DNA of 64,000 bases from Sphaerimonospora cavernae (GCF_042435035.1 NZ_JBHMQT010000009.1:124001-188000); one strand, 5' to 3'. Counted from the stretch's first letter, positions 1-8,546 are shown. Numbers and translations are program-made. Notes: a model not told the origin generated them from the sequence alone.

Positions 1-537
1 GTCGAGGATCACCACGGTCACGTCGGACGGCTTGGCGCCCTTGGCCTTGGCGACCGCCCTGATGTTGTCCGCGGCCGGCGCCTCGATGTCCACCTGGTCG
101 GCTGCCTGCCGGCCCGTCACGAGCTTCTCCATGTAGAACACGGCGGACGGGTCGTACATCGAGCCGCGCTCGGCCACCGCGATGACGGAGATCGCGTTGT
201 TCATGCCGAGGGCGCACAGCCGGGTTCCGTCGATCGGGTCGACCGCCACGTCGCAGTCGGCGCCGGTGCCGTCGCCGACATCTTCGCCGTTGTACAGCAT
301 CGGGGCGTTGTCCTTCTCGCCCTCGCCGATCACCACGGAGCCGTTCATGGAGACCGTGTTGATGAGCTGCCGCATGGCGTTGACGGCGGCGCCGTCCGCC
401 CCGTTCTTGTCACCGCGGCCCACCCAGCGGGCGGCGGCCATCGCGGCCGCCTCGGTCACCCGGACCAGTTCGAGGGCCAGGTTGCGGTCGGGAGCGTGCT
501 CGCCGGTTGCCAGCGGGGCCGGAACGTGATCAGACAT
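1..537 (-). CDS. glpX: Class II fructose-1,6-bisphosphatase, 5' part (cut by window edge)
   Basis: Hydrolyses fructose-1,6-bisphosphate to fructose-6-phosphate, a gluconeogenic cytosolic step. The first 179 residues are present, starting MSDHVPAPLATGEHAPDRNL. They contain the GlpX metal/substrate signatures GDKNGADGAAVNAMR, VVIGEGEKDNAPMLYNGE and DVAVDPIDGTRL, with the acidic metal-binding residues (E, D-P-I-D-G-T) intact. The ATG at 537 is preceded on the minus strand by AAGGGGA, a good ribosome binding site at short spacing. The C-terminal half lies beyond position 1. It is divergent from a TetR gene. The mycobacterial Rv1099c (glpX) lies in the same neighbourhood beside a DUF4245 gene, which supports the call. 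Confidence 0.95.
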   Translation of the reverse strand, partial: MSDHVPAPLATGEHAPDRNLALELVRVTEAAAMAAARWVGRGDKNGADGAAVNAMRQLINTVSMNGSVVIGEGEKDNAPMLYNGEDVGDGTGADCDVAVDPIDGTRLCALGMNNAISVIAVAERGSMYDPSAVFYMEKLVTGRQAADQVDIEAPAADNIRAVAKAKGAKPSDVTVVILD

Positions 538-592
538 CGATCCCCTTAAAGTTGGATTCACTCTCTCGCTGCCCCTCCCGCCGCGCTTTATT

Positions 593-605
593 CTGTCGCG
601 GACAG
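593..605. promoter_or_regulatory. Candidate operator in glpX/TetR divergent promoter region
   Basis: The 198-bp region between glpX and the TetR gene holds an inverted repeat, CTGTC-GCG-GACAG, in an AT-richer stretch. It lies where a repressor could control both promoters. The binding protein is unknown; the adjacent TetR regulator is the obvious candidate by position only. Confidence 0.3.
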
Positions 606-735
606 TAGGGGTAATTATTGATCATAGTTCTTTAAGGGTTTTTTGTCCGATTGGTCTGAACCTGTTGTCGCTGGTCGAGGGCCATTTGCCGTCGCGCGAC
701 TCGGGATCTGACGGGACCGGGATATCGTCGCCGTC

Positions 736-1374
736 ATGAGCGGCGATATCGAGCGGACGGCGGCGAAGCGCATGTCGGTCCATGGCGTGGCGACACCGCG
801 GGCGCCCGACCACGGCGCGGCCACCCGAGGTGCGGCCACCCGCGTCGCGCTCCTCGAGGCGGCCAAGGAGGTGTTCATCACCAGCGGGTTCGCCGAGGCC
901 GGGGTGACCGACGTGGTGCGGCGGGCCGAGGCCAGTGTGGGCAGCCTCTATCACCATTTCTCCGGCAAGGCCGATCTCTATCTCACGCTGTTCGAGGAGT
1001 TCCAGCAGCGGCAGACGCAGCGGACCAGGGACGCGGTCCAGGCCGCGCGCGCCGCCGGAGAGACCGACCCGATGCCGCAGTTCCTGGCGGGAGCCCGGGC
1101 CTACCTGGAGGGCTGTCTCAACGAGCGCGATCTGGCCGCGCTGTTCCTCCAGGGGGACGCCCCGCCCGGTTTCGAGGTCACGATGCGCGACCGGCTGCGA
1201 CAGTGGGCCAGGCGGACGGCCGCGCTCTTCGAGCACGAGGACGCCCTGGTCGTGGTCGTCACGGGAGCGCTGGCGGCCGTCGTGCAGGAGGTGACCCTCT
1301 CGGAGGATCCGGAGGCGGCCCGGCGGATCGCTGAGGAGGCCCTCGCGCTCATCGGCGGGATCAGGCGCCCTTGA
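736..1374 (+). CDS. TetR/AcrR family transcriptional regulator
   Basis: A 212-residue cytosolic DNA-binding repressor. After an Ala/Arg-rich N-terminal tail of about 35 residues, a TetR helix-turn-helix spans roughly residues 36-82 (ALLEAAKEVFITSGFAEAGV, then ASVGSLYHHFSGKADL, the recognition-helix signature). The C-terminal helical ligand domain has no family signature I can assign, so the inducer is unknown. It is divergent from glpX and may regulate itself or its neighbour. The start codon lies inside an imperfect inverted repeat with GATATC at both ends (721-750), which could be part of an autoregulatory site. The downstream DUF4245 gene is on the same strand but 78 bp away. Confidence 0.85.
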   Translation: MSGDIERTAAKRMSVHGVATPRAPDHGAATRGAATRVALLEAAKEVFITSGFAEAGVTDVVRRAEASVGSLYHHFSGKADLYLTLFEEFQQRQTQRTRDAVQAARAAGETDPMPQFLAGARAYLEGCLNERDLAALFLQGDAPPGFEVTMRDRLRQWARRTAALFEHEDALVVVVTGALAAVVQEVTLSEDPEAARRIAEEALALIGGIRRP

Positions 1375-1452
1375 CTTCCTCCCCGCCTCTCAAGGGCCGG
1401 CGTCCTCCGGAGCCCTCGGTGCCTTCGGCGAACCACGCTGATACGGCCACCG

Positions 1453-2031
1453 GTGCAGGAGACCGGTAGTCTCCCTCGCGTGGGACGGTTCACTCAGGGA
1501 ATCTACGGTTACGTGTTCGCACTGCTCGTCTGCCTCGCCGGCGCCGGGCTTTTCCTGCTCGTCACGCCGCAGAGCCGGACCGAGCACATCCCCCGGGTGG
1601 ACTTCTCGATCGACCAGGTCAACGCCGCCCGGGCCGCGTCGTACGAGATCGTGTCGCCGCGTGAGGTGCTGCCCAACTGGGTGCCGAACAGCTCGAACCT
1701 CACTGACAACGCCGGCGCCGTGACGTGGCGGCTGGGCTTCGCCACCGCGCAGCGGCAGCACGCGATGCTGGCGCAGAGCGACGAGCCGCCGTCCGGCGAG
1801 TTCGCCAACCGGATGGCCAACTCCGACAAGGTCACCGGCAGCCGCCAGATCAACGGAGAGACCTGGCAGGAGCGGCTCCGCCAAGACAAGAACCAGCGGT
1901 CGCTGGTACGGATCCTCCCCGATCACACCGTCGTCGTCACAGGTACCGCCGACTGGGCGGAGCTCACCGCTCTCGCCCAGTCCCTGATCGCGCAGCCCAG
2001 GCCCGAGACCACCGCGTCGGCCACGTCCTGA
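1453..2031 (+). CDS. DUF4245 domain-containing membrane-anchored protein
   Basis: A 192-residue protein with one N-terminal transmembrane helix (about residues 17-37, GYVFALLVCLAGAGLFLLV) followed by an extracytoplasmic domain. That domain resembles the actinobacterial DUF4245 family (VDFSIDQVNAARAASYEIVS, LPNWVPNSSNL, VTWRLGF). Function is unknown. The mycobacterial homologue Rv1100 likewise lies next to glpX. The start given is GTG at 1453; an in-frame GTG at 1480 (VGRFTQG) would leave the membrane helix intact and may be the true start. It is convergent with xseB. Confidence 0.8.
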   Translation: MQETGSLPRVGRFTQGIYGYVFALLVCLAGAGLFLLVTPQSRTEHIPRVDFSIDQVNAARAASYEIVSPREVLPNWVPNSSNLTDNAGAVTWRLGFATAQRQHAMLAQSDEPPSGEFANRMANSDKVTGSRQINGETWQERLRQDKNQRSLVRILPDHTVVVTGTADWAELTALAQSLIAQPRPETTASATS

Positions 2032-2051
2032 GAGTCGCCCTGCGGGCGAAA

Positions 2052-2384
2052 TCAGAAGGGGGCGTCCACCGGGCCGTTCTGCCGGGGTTCCTGCCGCTGG
2101 GCCATCGCGGTCGCCAGTTTCGCGCGTGCTCCCTGGAGCCACTCCTCGCAGATGGCGGCGAGCCGTTCGCCGCGCTCCCATAGCTCGATGGACTGCTCGA
2201 GCGTCAGCCCGCCGGTCTCCAGGCGGCGTACAACCTCGGTCAGTTCCTCGCGTGCCTGCTCGTACGACGGCGTCCGCTCGGGCGACTGCTCCTCCGAGGC
2301 TTGCTGAGGGGCCTGCTGAGGGGCCTGTTTCGCCGCATTCTTGGCGGTGCTCTTCGTCGGGCTCTTCGTCGTGTTCTTCGGCAT
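2052..2384 (-). CDS. xseB: Exodeoxyribonuclease VII small subunit
   Basis: Small subunit of the exonuclease VII complex, which degrades single-stranded DNA. The conserved core is at the C-terminus (SYEQAREELTEVVRRLETGG, then LTLEQSIELWERGERLA). The N-terminus has a Lys/Thr/Gln-rich low-complexity extension of about 40 residues (repeated QQAPQQA), longer than the usual 70-90-residue family. The ATG at 2384 has AGGAAA six bases upstream; a GTG at 2402 is possible but lacks such a site. The partner xseA lies downstream of asnB on the map, about 2.2 kb away, instead of adjacent, so the two subunits cannot share a simple transcript unless it reads through antisense to asnB. Confidence 0.92.
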   Translation of the reverse strand: MPKNTTKSPTKSTAKNAAKQAPQQAPQQASEEQSPERTPSYEQAREELTEVVRRLETGGLTLEQSIELWERGERLAAICEEWLQGARAKLATAMAQRQEPRQNGPVDAPF

Positions 2385-2534
2385 GTTCGTTTCCTGGGCC
2401 ACGTCCCCACGATAGAGGCCGCCGCCGACATGTCACTTTCAGTAGTGGAGCCACCACCCTTAAGAGTGTCGGCTTTGGGTATGTATATGGTTGTTTATAC
2501 GGTTCTCGGATCCGCGTGGAACGGGAGTAGTCGT

Positions 2535-4379
2535 ATGTGCGGCATCAGCGGCTGGGTTGACTATGGGCGCGACCTCCGGCTGGAGCGGGAGACCGTACAG
2601 GCCATGACGGACACGATGGCGTGCCGAGGCCCCGACGCCGAGGGAACCTGGTTCGCTCCGCACGTCGCGTTCGGTCACCGGCGGCTGGCCGTCATCGACA
2701 TCGAGGGCGGCAGGCAACCGATGGTCGCCGAGCGGAACGGCGAGATCGCGGCCGTGCTGACCTACAGCGGCGAGGTCTACAACTTCCGTGAGCTGCGAGC
2801 CGAGCTGACCGGGCTCGGCCACCGCTTCAGGACCCAGAGCGACACCGAGGTCGTCCTGGAGGCCTACCTGGAGTGGGGCGAGGACTTCGTCGACCGCCTG
2901 GGCGGCATGTACGCCTTCGCCATCTGGGACACCCGACGTGAGGAGCTGCTGCTGATCCGCGACCGGATGGGGATCAAGCCGCTCTACTACTACCCGACGC
3001 CGCAGGGGGTGCTGTTCGGCTCCGAGCCCAAGGCCATTCTCGCCAACCCGCTCGCCGATCGGGTCGTCGACGCCGATGGCCTGCGCGAGCTGCTGGCCTT
3101 CGTGAAGTCGCCGGAGACCGCGGTCTTCAAGGACATGTACGAGGTGCGCCCCGGCCAGATCGTCAGGGTGCGCCGGGACGGCCTCGGCAAACGCCGTTAC
3201 TGGCGGCTGGAGGCCCGCGAGCACACCGATGACCTGCCCACGACCGTCCGCACCATCCGGGAACTGCTCGACGACATCATCACCCGCCAGCTGATCTCCG
3301 ACGTACCGCTGTGCACGCTGCTGTCCGGCGGCCTCGACTCCAGCGCGGTGACCGCGCTGGCCGCCCGGGCGCTGAAAGGCCAGGGAGGAGTCCGGTCGTT
3401 CGCCGTGGACTTCACCGGCTACGAGGAGAACTTCCAGCCCGATGACATGCGCGACACTCCCGACACTCCGTACGTCCAGGACGTCGTGCGGCACGTCGGT
3501 TCCGATCACCGCGACATCGTGCTGAACCCGGCCGACCTGATGGACCAGGGTGTGCGTGCCGCCGCACTGCGAGCTCGCGACCTGCCGATGGGCCTCGGCG
3601 ACCTGGACACTTCGCTCTACCTGCTGTTCAAGGCGATCCGCCGCCAGTCGACGGTGGCGCTGTCGGGAGAGTCCGCCGACGAGGTGTTCGGCGGATATCG
3701 GTGGTTCCACGACCCGGCCGCGGTCAACGCCGGCACCTTCCCCTGGCTCGCCATCCCCGGCATCGCCGATCAGTCGACGCGGGGCCGCTTCCTCGACGAG
3801 CACCTGCTCCGCAAGATCGACCTACCCGCCTATCGTGCCGACGGCTACCAGCAGGCCCTCGCCGAGGTGCCGCGGCTGCCGGGCGAGACCGGACTGGAGA
3901 AGCGCATGCGGGAGGTCGGCTACCTGCACCTCACCCGGTTCGTGCAGATCCTGCTGGATCGCAAGGACCGGATGAGCATGGCCGTCGGCCTCGAGGTCCG
4001 GGTGCCGTTCTGCGACCATCGGCTCGTGCAGTACGTCTTCAACACGCCGTGGGCGATGAAGACCTTCGACGGGCGGGAGAAGAGCCTGCTGCGCGCCGCG
4101 GTCGAGGACGTGCTGCCGCGCTCGGTGATCGAGCGCCGCAAGGTCCCCTACCCCTCCACCCAGGATCCGGCCTACGAGCACGCGCTGCGCGCCGAGTTGG
4201 CCGGTCTGGTCGCCGGCGGTGACTTCGCCGCAGCGCCCCTGGTCGACATCGGAAAGATCCGCAACGTGCTCGATCAGCCCGTGGGCGCGGTCAGCTTCCA
4301 GGGAGCCCGGTCCGCGATCGAGGGCATCCTCCAGTTCAACGCATGGCTGGAGAGCTACGACGCCCGCCTCGCCCTCTGA
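2535..4379 (+). CDS. asnB: Asparagine synthase (glutamine-hydrolysing)
   Basis: Makes asparagine from aspartate, glutamine and ATP. It has 614 residues, the normal AsnB length. The N-terminal glutamine amidotransferase type II domain begins MCGISGW, so Cys2 is the nucleophile once Met is removed. The synthetase domain carries the PP-loop SGGLDSS at residues 264-270. The start at 2535 is fixed by the required Cys2, although the frame is open upstream to 2301. The gene lies divergent to xseB and convergent to xseA, between two genes usually adjacent. Similar AsnB paralogues can amidate peptides or cell-wall precursors, but nothing here indicates that role. Confidence 0.93.
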   Translation: MCGISGWVDYGRDLRLERETVQAMTDTMACRGPDAEGTWFAPHVAFGHRRLAVIDIEGGRQPMVAERNGEIAAVLTYSGEVYNFRELRAELTGLGHRFRTQSDTEVVLEAYLEWGEDFVDRLGGMYAFAIWDTRREELLLIRDRMGIKPLYYYPTPQGVLFGSEPKAILANPLADRVVDADGLRELLAFVKSPETAVFKDMYEVRPGQIVRVRRDGLGKRRYWRLEAREHTDDLPTTVRTIRELLDDIITRQLISDVPLCTLLSGGLDSSAVTALAARALKGQGGVRSFAVDFTGYEENFQPDDMRDTPDTPYVQDVVRHVGSDHRDIVLNPADLMDQGVRAAALRARDLPMGLGDLDTSLYLLFKAIRRQSTVALSGESADEVFGGYRWFHDPAAVNAGTFPWLAIPGIADQSTRGRFLDEHLLRKIDLPAYRADGYQQALAEVPRLPGETGLEKRMREVGYLHLTRFVQILLDRKDRMSMAVGLEVRVPFCDHRLVQYVFNTPWAMKTFDGREKSLLRAAVEDVLPRSVIERRKVPYPSTQDPAYEHALRAELAGLVAGGDFAAAPLVDIGKIRNVLDQPVGAVSFQGARSAIEGILQFNAWLESYDARLAL

Positions 4380-4422
4380 AGGACCCCGCTGAATAACCCC
4401 GCGGCCCCCGACCCTTCCCGCG

Positions 4423-4611
4423 GTGATCTTGCGAATTCTCGCACGCATCCGTTGTGACCTGTGCGGATTCTCTTCGTGATCTTGCAGAAGCTGGCAGGGA
4501 TGTGCCCTCACCTGCGCATTCGCCTTCCGTGATCTTGCAGTGGCAAGTGCAAGATCACGGAAGGTGAATGCGCAGGTCAGCATGTGGTCGTGCGAGTTTC
4601 TGCAAGATCAC
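4423..4611. repeat. 53-bp-period inverted repeat array, locus 1
   Basis: Between the convergent asnB and xseA genes, the motif GTGATCTTGC starts at 4423, 4476 and 4529 (exactly 53 bp apart). On the other strand it occurs at 4548-4558 and 4601-4611 (again 53 apart). The array is symmetric about 4543/4544. Innermost arms 4511-4539 and 4548-4576 are 29 bp with one mismatch around an 8-bp loop. Units share GTGATCTTGCAG, then CTCGCA or CTGGCA, then GACCTGCG and CTTCC. It could act as a bidirectional terminator, but no T-tract follows. The same unit forms a second array at 53796-54031. Confidence 0.9.
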
Positions 4612-4627
4612 GCCGGGGGTGGGGGGA

Positions 4628-5833
4628 TTACGACGGGGAGGTTGTGACGCTGATGCGGTCGTCGGAGAAGCGGATCGTGAGCTCGTCGCCGGGTTTCACG
4701 TCGGCGGCCAGCCGTACGACCTCACCCGAGGGCCGCTGCGTGATGGCATAGCCGCGCTCCAGCGTGGCGGCGGGCGACAGCGCGACCAGGCGGGCGCGCA
4801 GGTGTTCCAGAGAGTCGGCCGAGCGGTCCAGCGAGGCCGTCAGGCAGCGCCTGGACCGCTCGCGCAGCGCGTCGACCTGCTCGGCGCGCCGGTCGAGCTC
4901 CCGCACCGGATCAGCGAGCGATGGCCGTGATCGGACCGACTCGAGCCAGGCGATCTCCCGCTCGAGCCAGCCCCGGACGACGCGGCGGCCCCGGTCCCTC
5001 AGCTGGCGGACCAGCGTCAACTGCTCGCCCACGTCCGGGACCACCTTCTTGGCCGCGTCGGTCGGCGTCGAGGCCCGTACGTCGGCCACGAGGTCGAGCA
5101 GCGGGGTGTCCTGCTCATGGCCGATGGCGCTGACCACGGGGGTACGGCAGGCCGCGACGGCACGCACCAGCGACTCGTCGGAGAACGGCAGGAGATCCTC
5201 CAGGGATCCGCCGCCCCGCGCGATCACGATGACATCCACCTCGTGGTCCGCGTCGAGCCTGTGCAACGCCTCGGTGACCTCTCCCACGGCATAGGACCCC
5301 TGCACCGCGACGGTCTCCACCTTGAAGCGGACGGCGGGCCAGCGTCGGCGGGCGTTCTCCAGCACATCGCGTTCGGCGGCCGAGTCGCGTCCGCAGATCA
5401 ACCCGACGGTGCCCGGCAGGAACGGCAGCCGCCGCTTGCGGTCGACGTTGAACAGGCCCTCGGCGGCCAGCACCTGGCGCAGCCGTTCGAGCCGAGCCAG
5501 CAGCTCACCGATGCCGACCGGCCGGATTTCCAGGGCGGTGAAGGCGAAAGACCCCTTGTTGACCCAGAAATCCGGCTTGACGTGCATGACGACCCGTGCA
5601 CCGTCGGCCGGGCGCGGGACGCTCGCCTCGTAGACGGCACGCGTACACGTGATCCTGGCCGAGACGTTGGCCACCGGGTCGCGCAGGGTGAGGAACACCG
5701 TGCCGCCGCGCGCGGTCAACTCGGTGATCTGTCCCTCCACCCAGACGGTGCCGAGCTTGCCGATCCACTGCGCGACCATCTGCAGGACCGACCGGATCGG
5801 CAGCGGCGCTTCCGGTGACGTCTTCGCGCCCAC
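4628..5833 (-). CDS. xseA: Exodeoxyribonuclease VII large subunit
   Basis: Catalytic subunit of exonuclease VII, which degrades single-stranded DNA into oligonucleotides in repair and recombination. It has 401 residues. An N-terminal OB-fold (about 15-110, VWVEGQITEL, VFLTLRDP) is followed by the XseA nuclease core (PFLPGTVGLICGRDSAAERD, VIVIARGGGSLEDLLPFSDE, PVVSAIGHEQDTPLLDLVAD) and a helical C-terminus. The start is a GTG. The Rv1109c-like gene lies just upstream on the same strand, with 116 bp between them. xseB is separated from it by asnB and the repeat array. Confidence 0.96.
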   Translation of the reverse strand: MGAKTSPEAPLPIRSVLQMVAQWIGKLGTVWVEGQITELTARGGTVFLTLRDPVANVSARITCTRAVYEASVPRPADGARVVMHVKPDFWVNKGSFAFTALEIRPVGIGELLARLERLRQVLAAEGLFNVDRKRRLPFLPGTVGLICGRDSAAERDVLENARRRWPAVRFKVETVAVQGSYAVGEVTEALHRLDADHEVDVIVIARGGGSLEDLLPFSDESLVRAVAACRTPVVSAIGHEQDTPLLDLVADVRASTPTDAAKKVVPDVGEQLTLVRQLRDRGRRVVRGWLEREIAWLESVRSRPSLADPVRELDRRAEQVDALRERSRRCLTASLDRSADSLEHLRARLVALSPAATLERGYAITQRPSGEVVRLAADVKPGDELTIRFSDDRISVTTSPS

Positions 5834-5949
5834 AGGGGCCTCCTCGCATGGTGGTGCGGCGGCGGGTGCGCGTCACGCCCCGCCGGACCGCACCCGCACA
5901 CTAACCACTTCGACCGACATTCCGGCGGCCGGATGCGAGGAGACGCGGG

Positions 5950-6786
5950 TCACGCCTCGGCTTGGATCTTGGTGATGCGGTTCTGGAACAGCCGGACCAC
6001 CTCCGGCCGGTTCAGGTTCGCCTGCTCGTAGTCGAGCAGCGCCTGCACCTGCTCGAGCGACTTGCCGCGCAGCCTCGCGCGCAGCGAGGCGATCGTCAGC
6101 TCGCTGTAGTTCGGCATCGGTTCGTCGGACGTCGCGGTCACGGCCTCGGCCGGCTTGGCGGGCTTCGCGGCCTTCTTGGGAGCAGGCTTGGCAGCCGGCT
6201 TGGGCTTCGGCTCGGCGGACTCGGCGGACTCGGTGGCCTTCTTCTTGCGCGGAGCCCGGGCGGGCTTCGCCGGAGCCGCGGGTTCGGTGGTCGCGGGTTC
6301 GGTGGTCGCGGGTTCGGGGGTCGCGGGTTCGGCGGCAGCCGGCTTCGGCACCTCTGCCTCGGCTTCGGGCGCCTTGACTTCAGGGACTTCAGGGACTTCA
6401 GGTGCGGCGGCTTCGGGTTCCGCCGCCGCGCCCGAAGCTTCGGCCGGAGTTTCGGCGGGGGCTTCGGTCGCGGGCGGTACGGCGGACGGCTCCGCCTTCT
6501 CGGCCTTCTCGGCCTCGGGCTCCGACTTGGCGGGGCGGGGCGCGTAGATAACTGGTGCAGGGCGTGCCTGCTGGGCTTCCGCCGTCTCGGCGGTGGATTG
6601 GGCGGTGGGGGTCGGGGCCTCGGCGGGCTGCTCGGCGTTCGGGCCCTCGCCGCCGGTCAGGCGCTTGACGGTGAGTCGGAGACGGTCGCCGAACTGCAGC
6701 GCCCTTCCCGCCCCCTGAAGGGCCGTCTGGAAGACGAGTACAGGCAGGTCCTTGGCCTTACTCGTTATGGCTTTAAGGACGGACAT
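5950..6786 (-). CDS. Rv1109c-like (lipid droplet-associated) protein, low-complexity
   Basis: A 278-residue protein. It has a conserved N-terminal segment (MSVLKAITSKAKDLPVLVFQ), a long Ala/Pro/Glu-rich and then Lys/Ala/Pro-rich middle (about 50-215), and a conserved C-terminal helical tail (YSELTIASLRARLRGKSLEQ, then VQALLDYEQANLNRP). The two ends and the position between xseA and ispH match mycobacterial Rv1109c, whose relatives are annotated as lipid droplet-associated proteins; I infer the name from that. The middle contains internal repeats (PATTEPATTEP, EVPEVPEV) and resembles histone-H1-like tails, so a nucleic-acid role is an alternative. AGGAG sits just upstream of the ATG. Confidence 0.75.
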   Translation of the reverse strand: MSVLKAITSKAKDLPVLVFQTALQGAGRALQFGDRLRLTVKRLTGGEGPNAEQPAEAPTPTAQSTAETAEAQQARPAPVIYAPRPAKSEPEAEKAEKAEPSAVPPATEAPAETPAEASGAAAEPEAAAPEVPEVPEVKAPEAEAEVPKPAAAEPATPEPATTEPATTEPAAPAKPARAPRKKKATESAESAEPKPKPAAKPAPKKAAKPAKPAEAVTATSDEPMPNYSELTIASLRARLRGKSLEQVQALLDYEQANLNRPEVVRLFQNRITKIQAEA

Positions 6787-7000
6787 AGCGGCTCCTGGGG
6801 AGATTTGCTCTCAGTTGTCCAGTGTCCCAAGACCCGGGGAGTGTTTCAAAAATACTGCCCCCGGTTGCCCGTAGTGAGTGAGCGAGGCGCCGTCAGGGCC
6901 ACGCGCAGCTGGGGGTGATCTTCGAAACGCGACCTGGCCAGGGAGTTTCGGCCACTCCCTAGGGTCAAGAGGCGGCTGGCGTTGCACATAGCATAGGAAC

Positions 7001-7966
7001 ATGGACGCACAGACCCCTGCGACTCGCCGTGTCCTCGTCGCCAAACCACGCGGATACTGCGCCGGCGTGGACCGCGCGGTCGAGACGGTCGAGAAGGCGC
7101 TGGAGCGGTACGGCGCGCCGATTTACGTGCGCAAGCAGATCGTGCACAACACCCACGTCGTGAAGACGCTGGAGGCGAAGGGAGCGGTCTTCGTAGAGGA
7201 GACGGAGGCCGTCCCCGAGGGCGCGATCGTGGTCTTCTCCGCGCACGGCGTGGCGCCGAGCGTCCACGAGGAGGCGGCGGCCCGGCGGCTCAGGACGATC
7301 GACGCGACCTGCCCACTGGTCACCAAGGTGCACAACGAGGCCAAGAGGTTCGCGGCGAAGGACTACGACATCCTGCTCATCGGCCACGACGGGCACGAGG
7401 AGGTCGAGGGCACCGCCGGCGAGGCGCCGGACCACATCCGGCTCGTCGACGGTCTCGACGGGGTGAACGGGGTCGCCGTACGCGACCCGGAGAAGGTCGT
7501 CTGGCTCTCCCAGACGACGCTGTCGGTCGACGAGACCGACGAGACCGTCGCCCGGCTGCGTGCGCGCTTCCCGAACCTGATCGATCCGCCGAGCGACGAC
7601 ATCTGCTACGCCACGTCCAACCGTCAGGCGGCCGTGAAGCAGATCGCGGCGGAGTCGGAGCTGGTCGTCGTGGTCGGCTCGACGAACTCGTCGAATTCGA
7701 AGCGCCTGGTCGAGGTGGCCAAGGACTACGGCGCCGATGCCGCCTACCTGGTGGACGACGCGTCCTTCGTACGTGACGAGTGGCTGGAGGGCGTCACCAC
7801 GGTCGGTGTCACGAGTGGCGCCTCGGTCCCCGAGGAACTGGTCGAAGGGGTGCTGGCCAAGCTGTCCGAGCTGGGCTTCGCCGACGTCCACGAGGTGGAG
7901 GCCGTGAAGGAGAGCATGCGCTTCGCCCTTCCTCACGAGCTGCGCCGGGACCTGCGCGCCAGATAG
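7001..7966 (+). CDS. ispH: 4-hydroxy-3-methylbut-2-enyl diphosphate reductase
   Basis: Last enzyme of the MEP isoprenoid pathway. It reduces HMBPP to IPP and DMAPP using a [4Fe-4S] cluster. In this 321-residue protein the three cluster cysteines are visible at C20 (PRGYCAGVDRAV), C104 (DATCPLVTKVH) and C202 (DDICYATSNRQ), and the active-site glutamate region is GHDGHEEVEGT. It is divergent from the Rv1109c-like gene with 214 bp between, and convergent with the DUF6542 gene, the same arrangement as lytB2 (Rv1110) in mycobacteria. Confidence 0.97.
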   Translation: MDAQTPATRRVLVAKPRGYCAGVDRAVETVEKALERYGAPIYVRKQIVHNTHVVKTLEAKGAVFVEETEAVPEGAIVVFSAHGVAPSVHEEAAARRLRTIDATCPLVTKVHNEAKRFAAKDYDILLIGHDGHEEVEGTAGEAPDHIRLVDGLDGVNGVAVRDPEKVVWLSQTTLSVDETDETVARLRARFPNLIDPPSDDICYATSNRQAAVKQIAAESELVVVVGSTNSSNSKRLVEVAKDYGADAAYLVDDASFVRDEWLEGVTTVGVTSGASVPEELVEGVLAKLSELGFADVHEVEAVKESMRFALPHELRRDLRAR

Positions 7967-7976
7967 CCGCCGTTCA

Positions 7977-8019
7977 CGGCAGGGCCGCCGGTCGTGTTCA
8001 CTCGTCGGCGGCCTTGCCG
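7977..8019. terminator. Candidate hairpin terminator between ispH and DUF6542 gene
   Basis: Arms CGGCAGGGCCGCCG and CGGCGGCCTTGCCG pair over 14 bp with one mismatch around a 15-base loop, just after the ispH stop. No T-tract follows, as is common for actinomycete terminators. The right arm overlaps the 3' end of the convergent DUF6542 gene. Confidence 0.5.
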
Positions 8020-8546
8020 TACAGACGGGGTTCGAAGTAGCCCTCCGGCTCGGGGTCGAACACCGCGGTGCGGCCGCGGCGCGTACGGGACGACGCCCGG
8101 CCGGTTCCTCGCCCGCGGGCAGTCCCCGGCGCGTCCGGTGCATCCGGTCGGGCCGGCTCGGCGCCGCCGCCGCGCAGTTCGCGTACGTTGGCCGGCAGCC
8201 CGCGCCGCCATGCGATCAGCAGGGCCAGCGCGGTCCCGGCGAACAGCCACGGCGCACCCGACGAGAGCGCGGTGAACAATCCCACGCCGAGCGTCTGCGG
8301 TACGGACCCCGAGGCGAGCGAATGCACGCCCTCGACGAGCAGCGCCGCGATGAAGAAGACCAGTGGGGGAGTGACCACGAGCGGCAGCAGATCTCGTGGC
8401 CGCACCAGCAGAGCCGCGGCGAGGCACCCAGCGACGAAGCCGACGCCGCTCGGCAGGATGGCCTGACCCAGCAGTGTGATCACGAAGAGCAGGGCGATCG
8501 CTCCCCGGGCGGTCAACCTGAGCCCTGCTCGATCGGCGCCGACCAT
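7998..8546 (-). CDS. DUF6542 (Rv1111c-like) membrane protein
   Basis: A 182-residue integral membrane protein. About four hydrophobic helices lie in the first 110 residues (GAIALLFVITLLGQAILPSG, VGFVAGCLAAALLVRP, PLVVTPPLVFFIAALLVEGV, PWLFAGTALALLIAWRRG). A Pro/Arg-rich cytoplasmic tail ends in DPEPEGYFEPRLYGKAADE. Its place between ispH and ychF and its make-up match the mycobacterial Rv1111c family. Function is unknown. It lies 11 bp downstream of rmuC on the same strand and is probably cotranscribed. Confidence 0.7.
   Translation of the reverse strand: MVGADRAGLRLTARGAIALLFVITLLGQAILPSGVGFVAGCLAAALLVRPRDLLPLVVTPPLVFFIAALLVEGVHSLASGSVPQTLGVGLFTALSSGAPWLFAGTALALLIAWRRGLPANVRELRGGGAEPARPDAPDAPGTARGRGTGRASSRTRRGRTAVFDPEPEGYFEPRLYGKAADE

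Noticed and set aside
2301..2534. An N-terminal extension of AsnB from the upstream open frame
   Set aside because: AsnB needs Cys at position 2 as nucleophile; MCGISGW at 2535 is the only workable start.
2535..4379. asnB as a lasso-peptide cyclase
   Set aside because: No precursor or protease gene is nearby, and length and motifs fit ordinary AsnB.
4423..4611. The 53-bp repeats as a CRISPR array
   Set aside because: Units are inverted about a centre, the variable parts are not spacer-like, only two or three copies lie on each side, and no cas genes are present.
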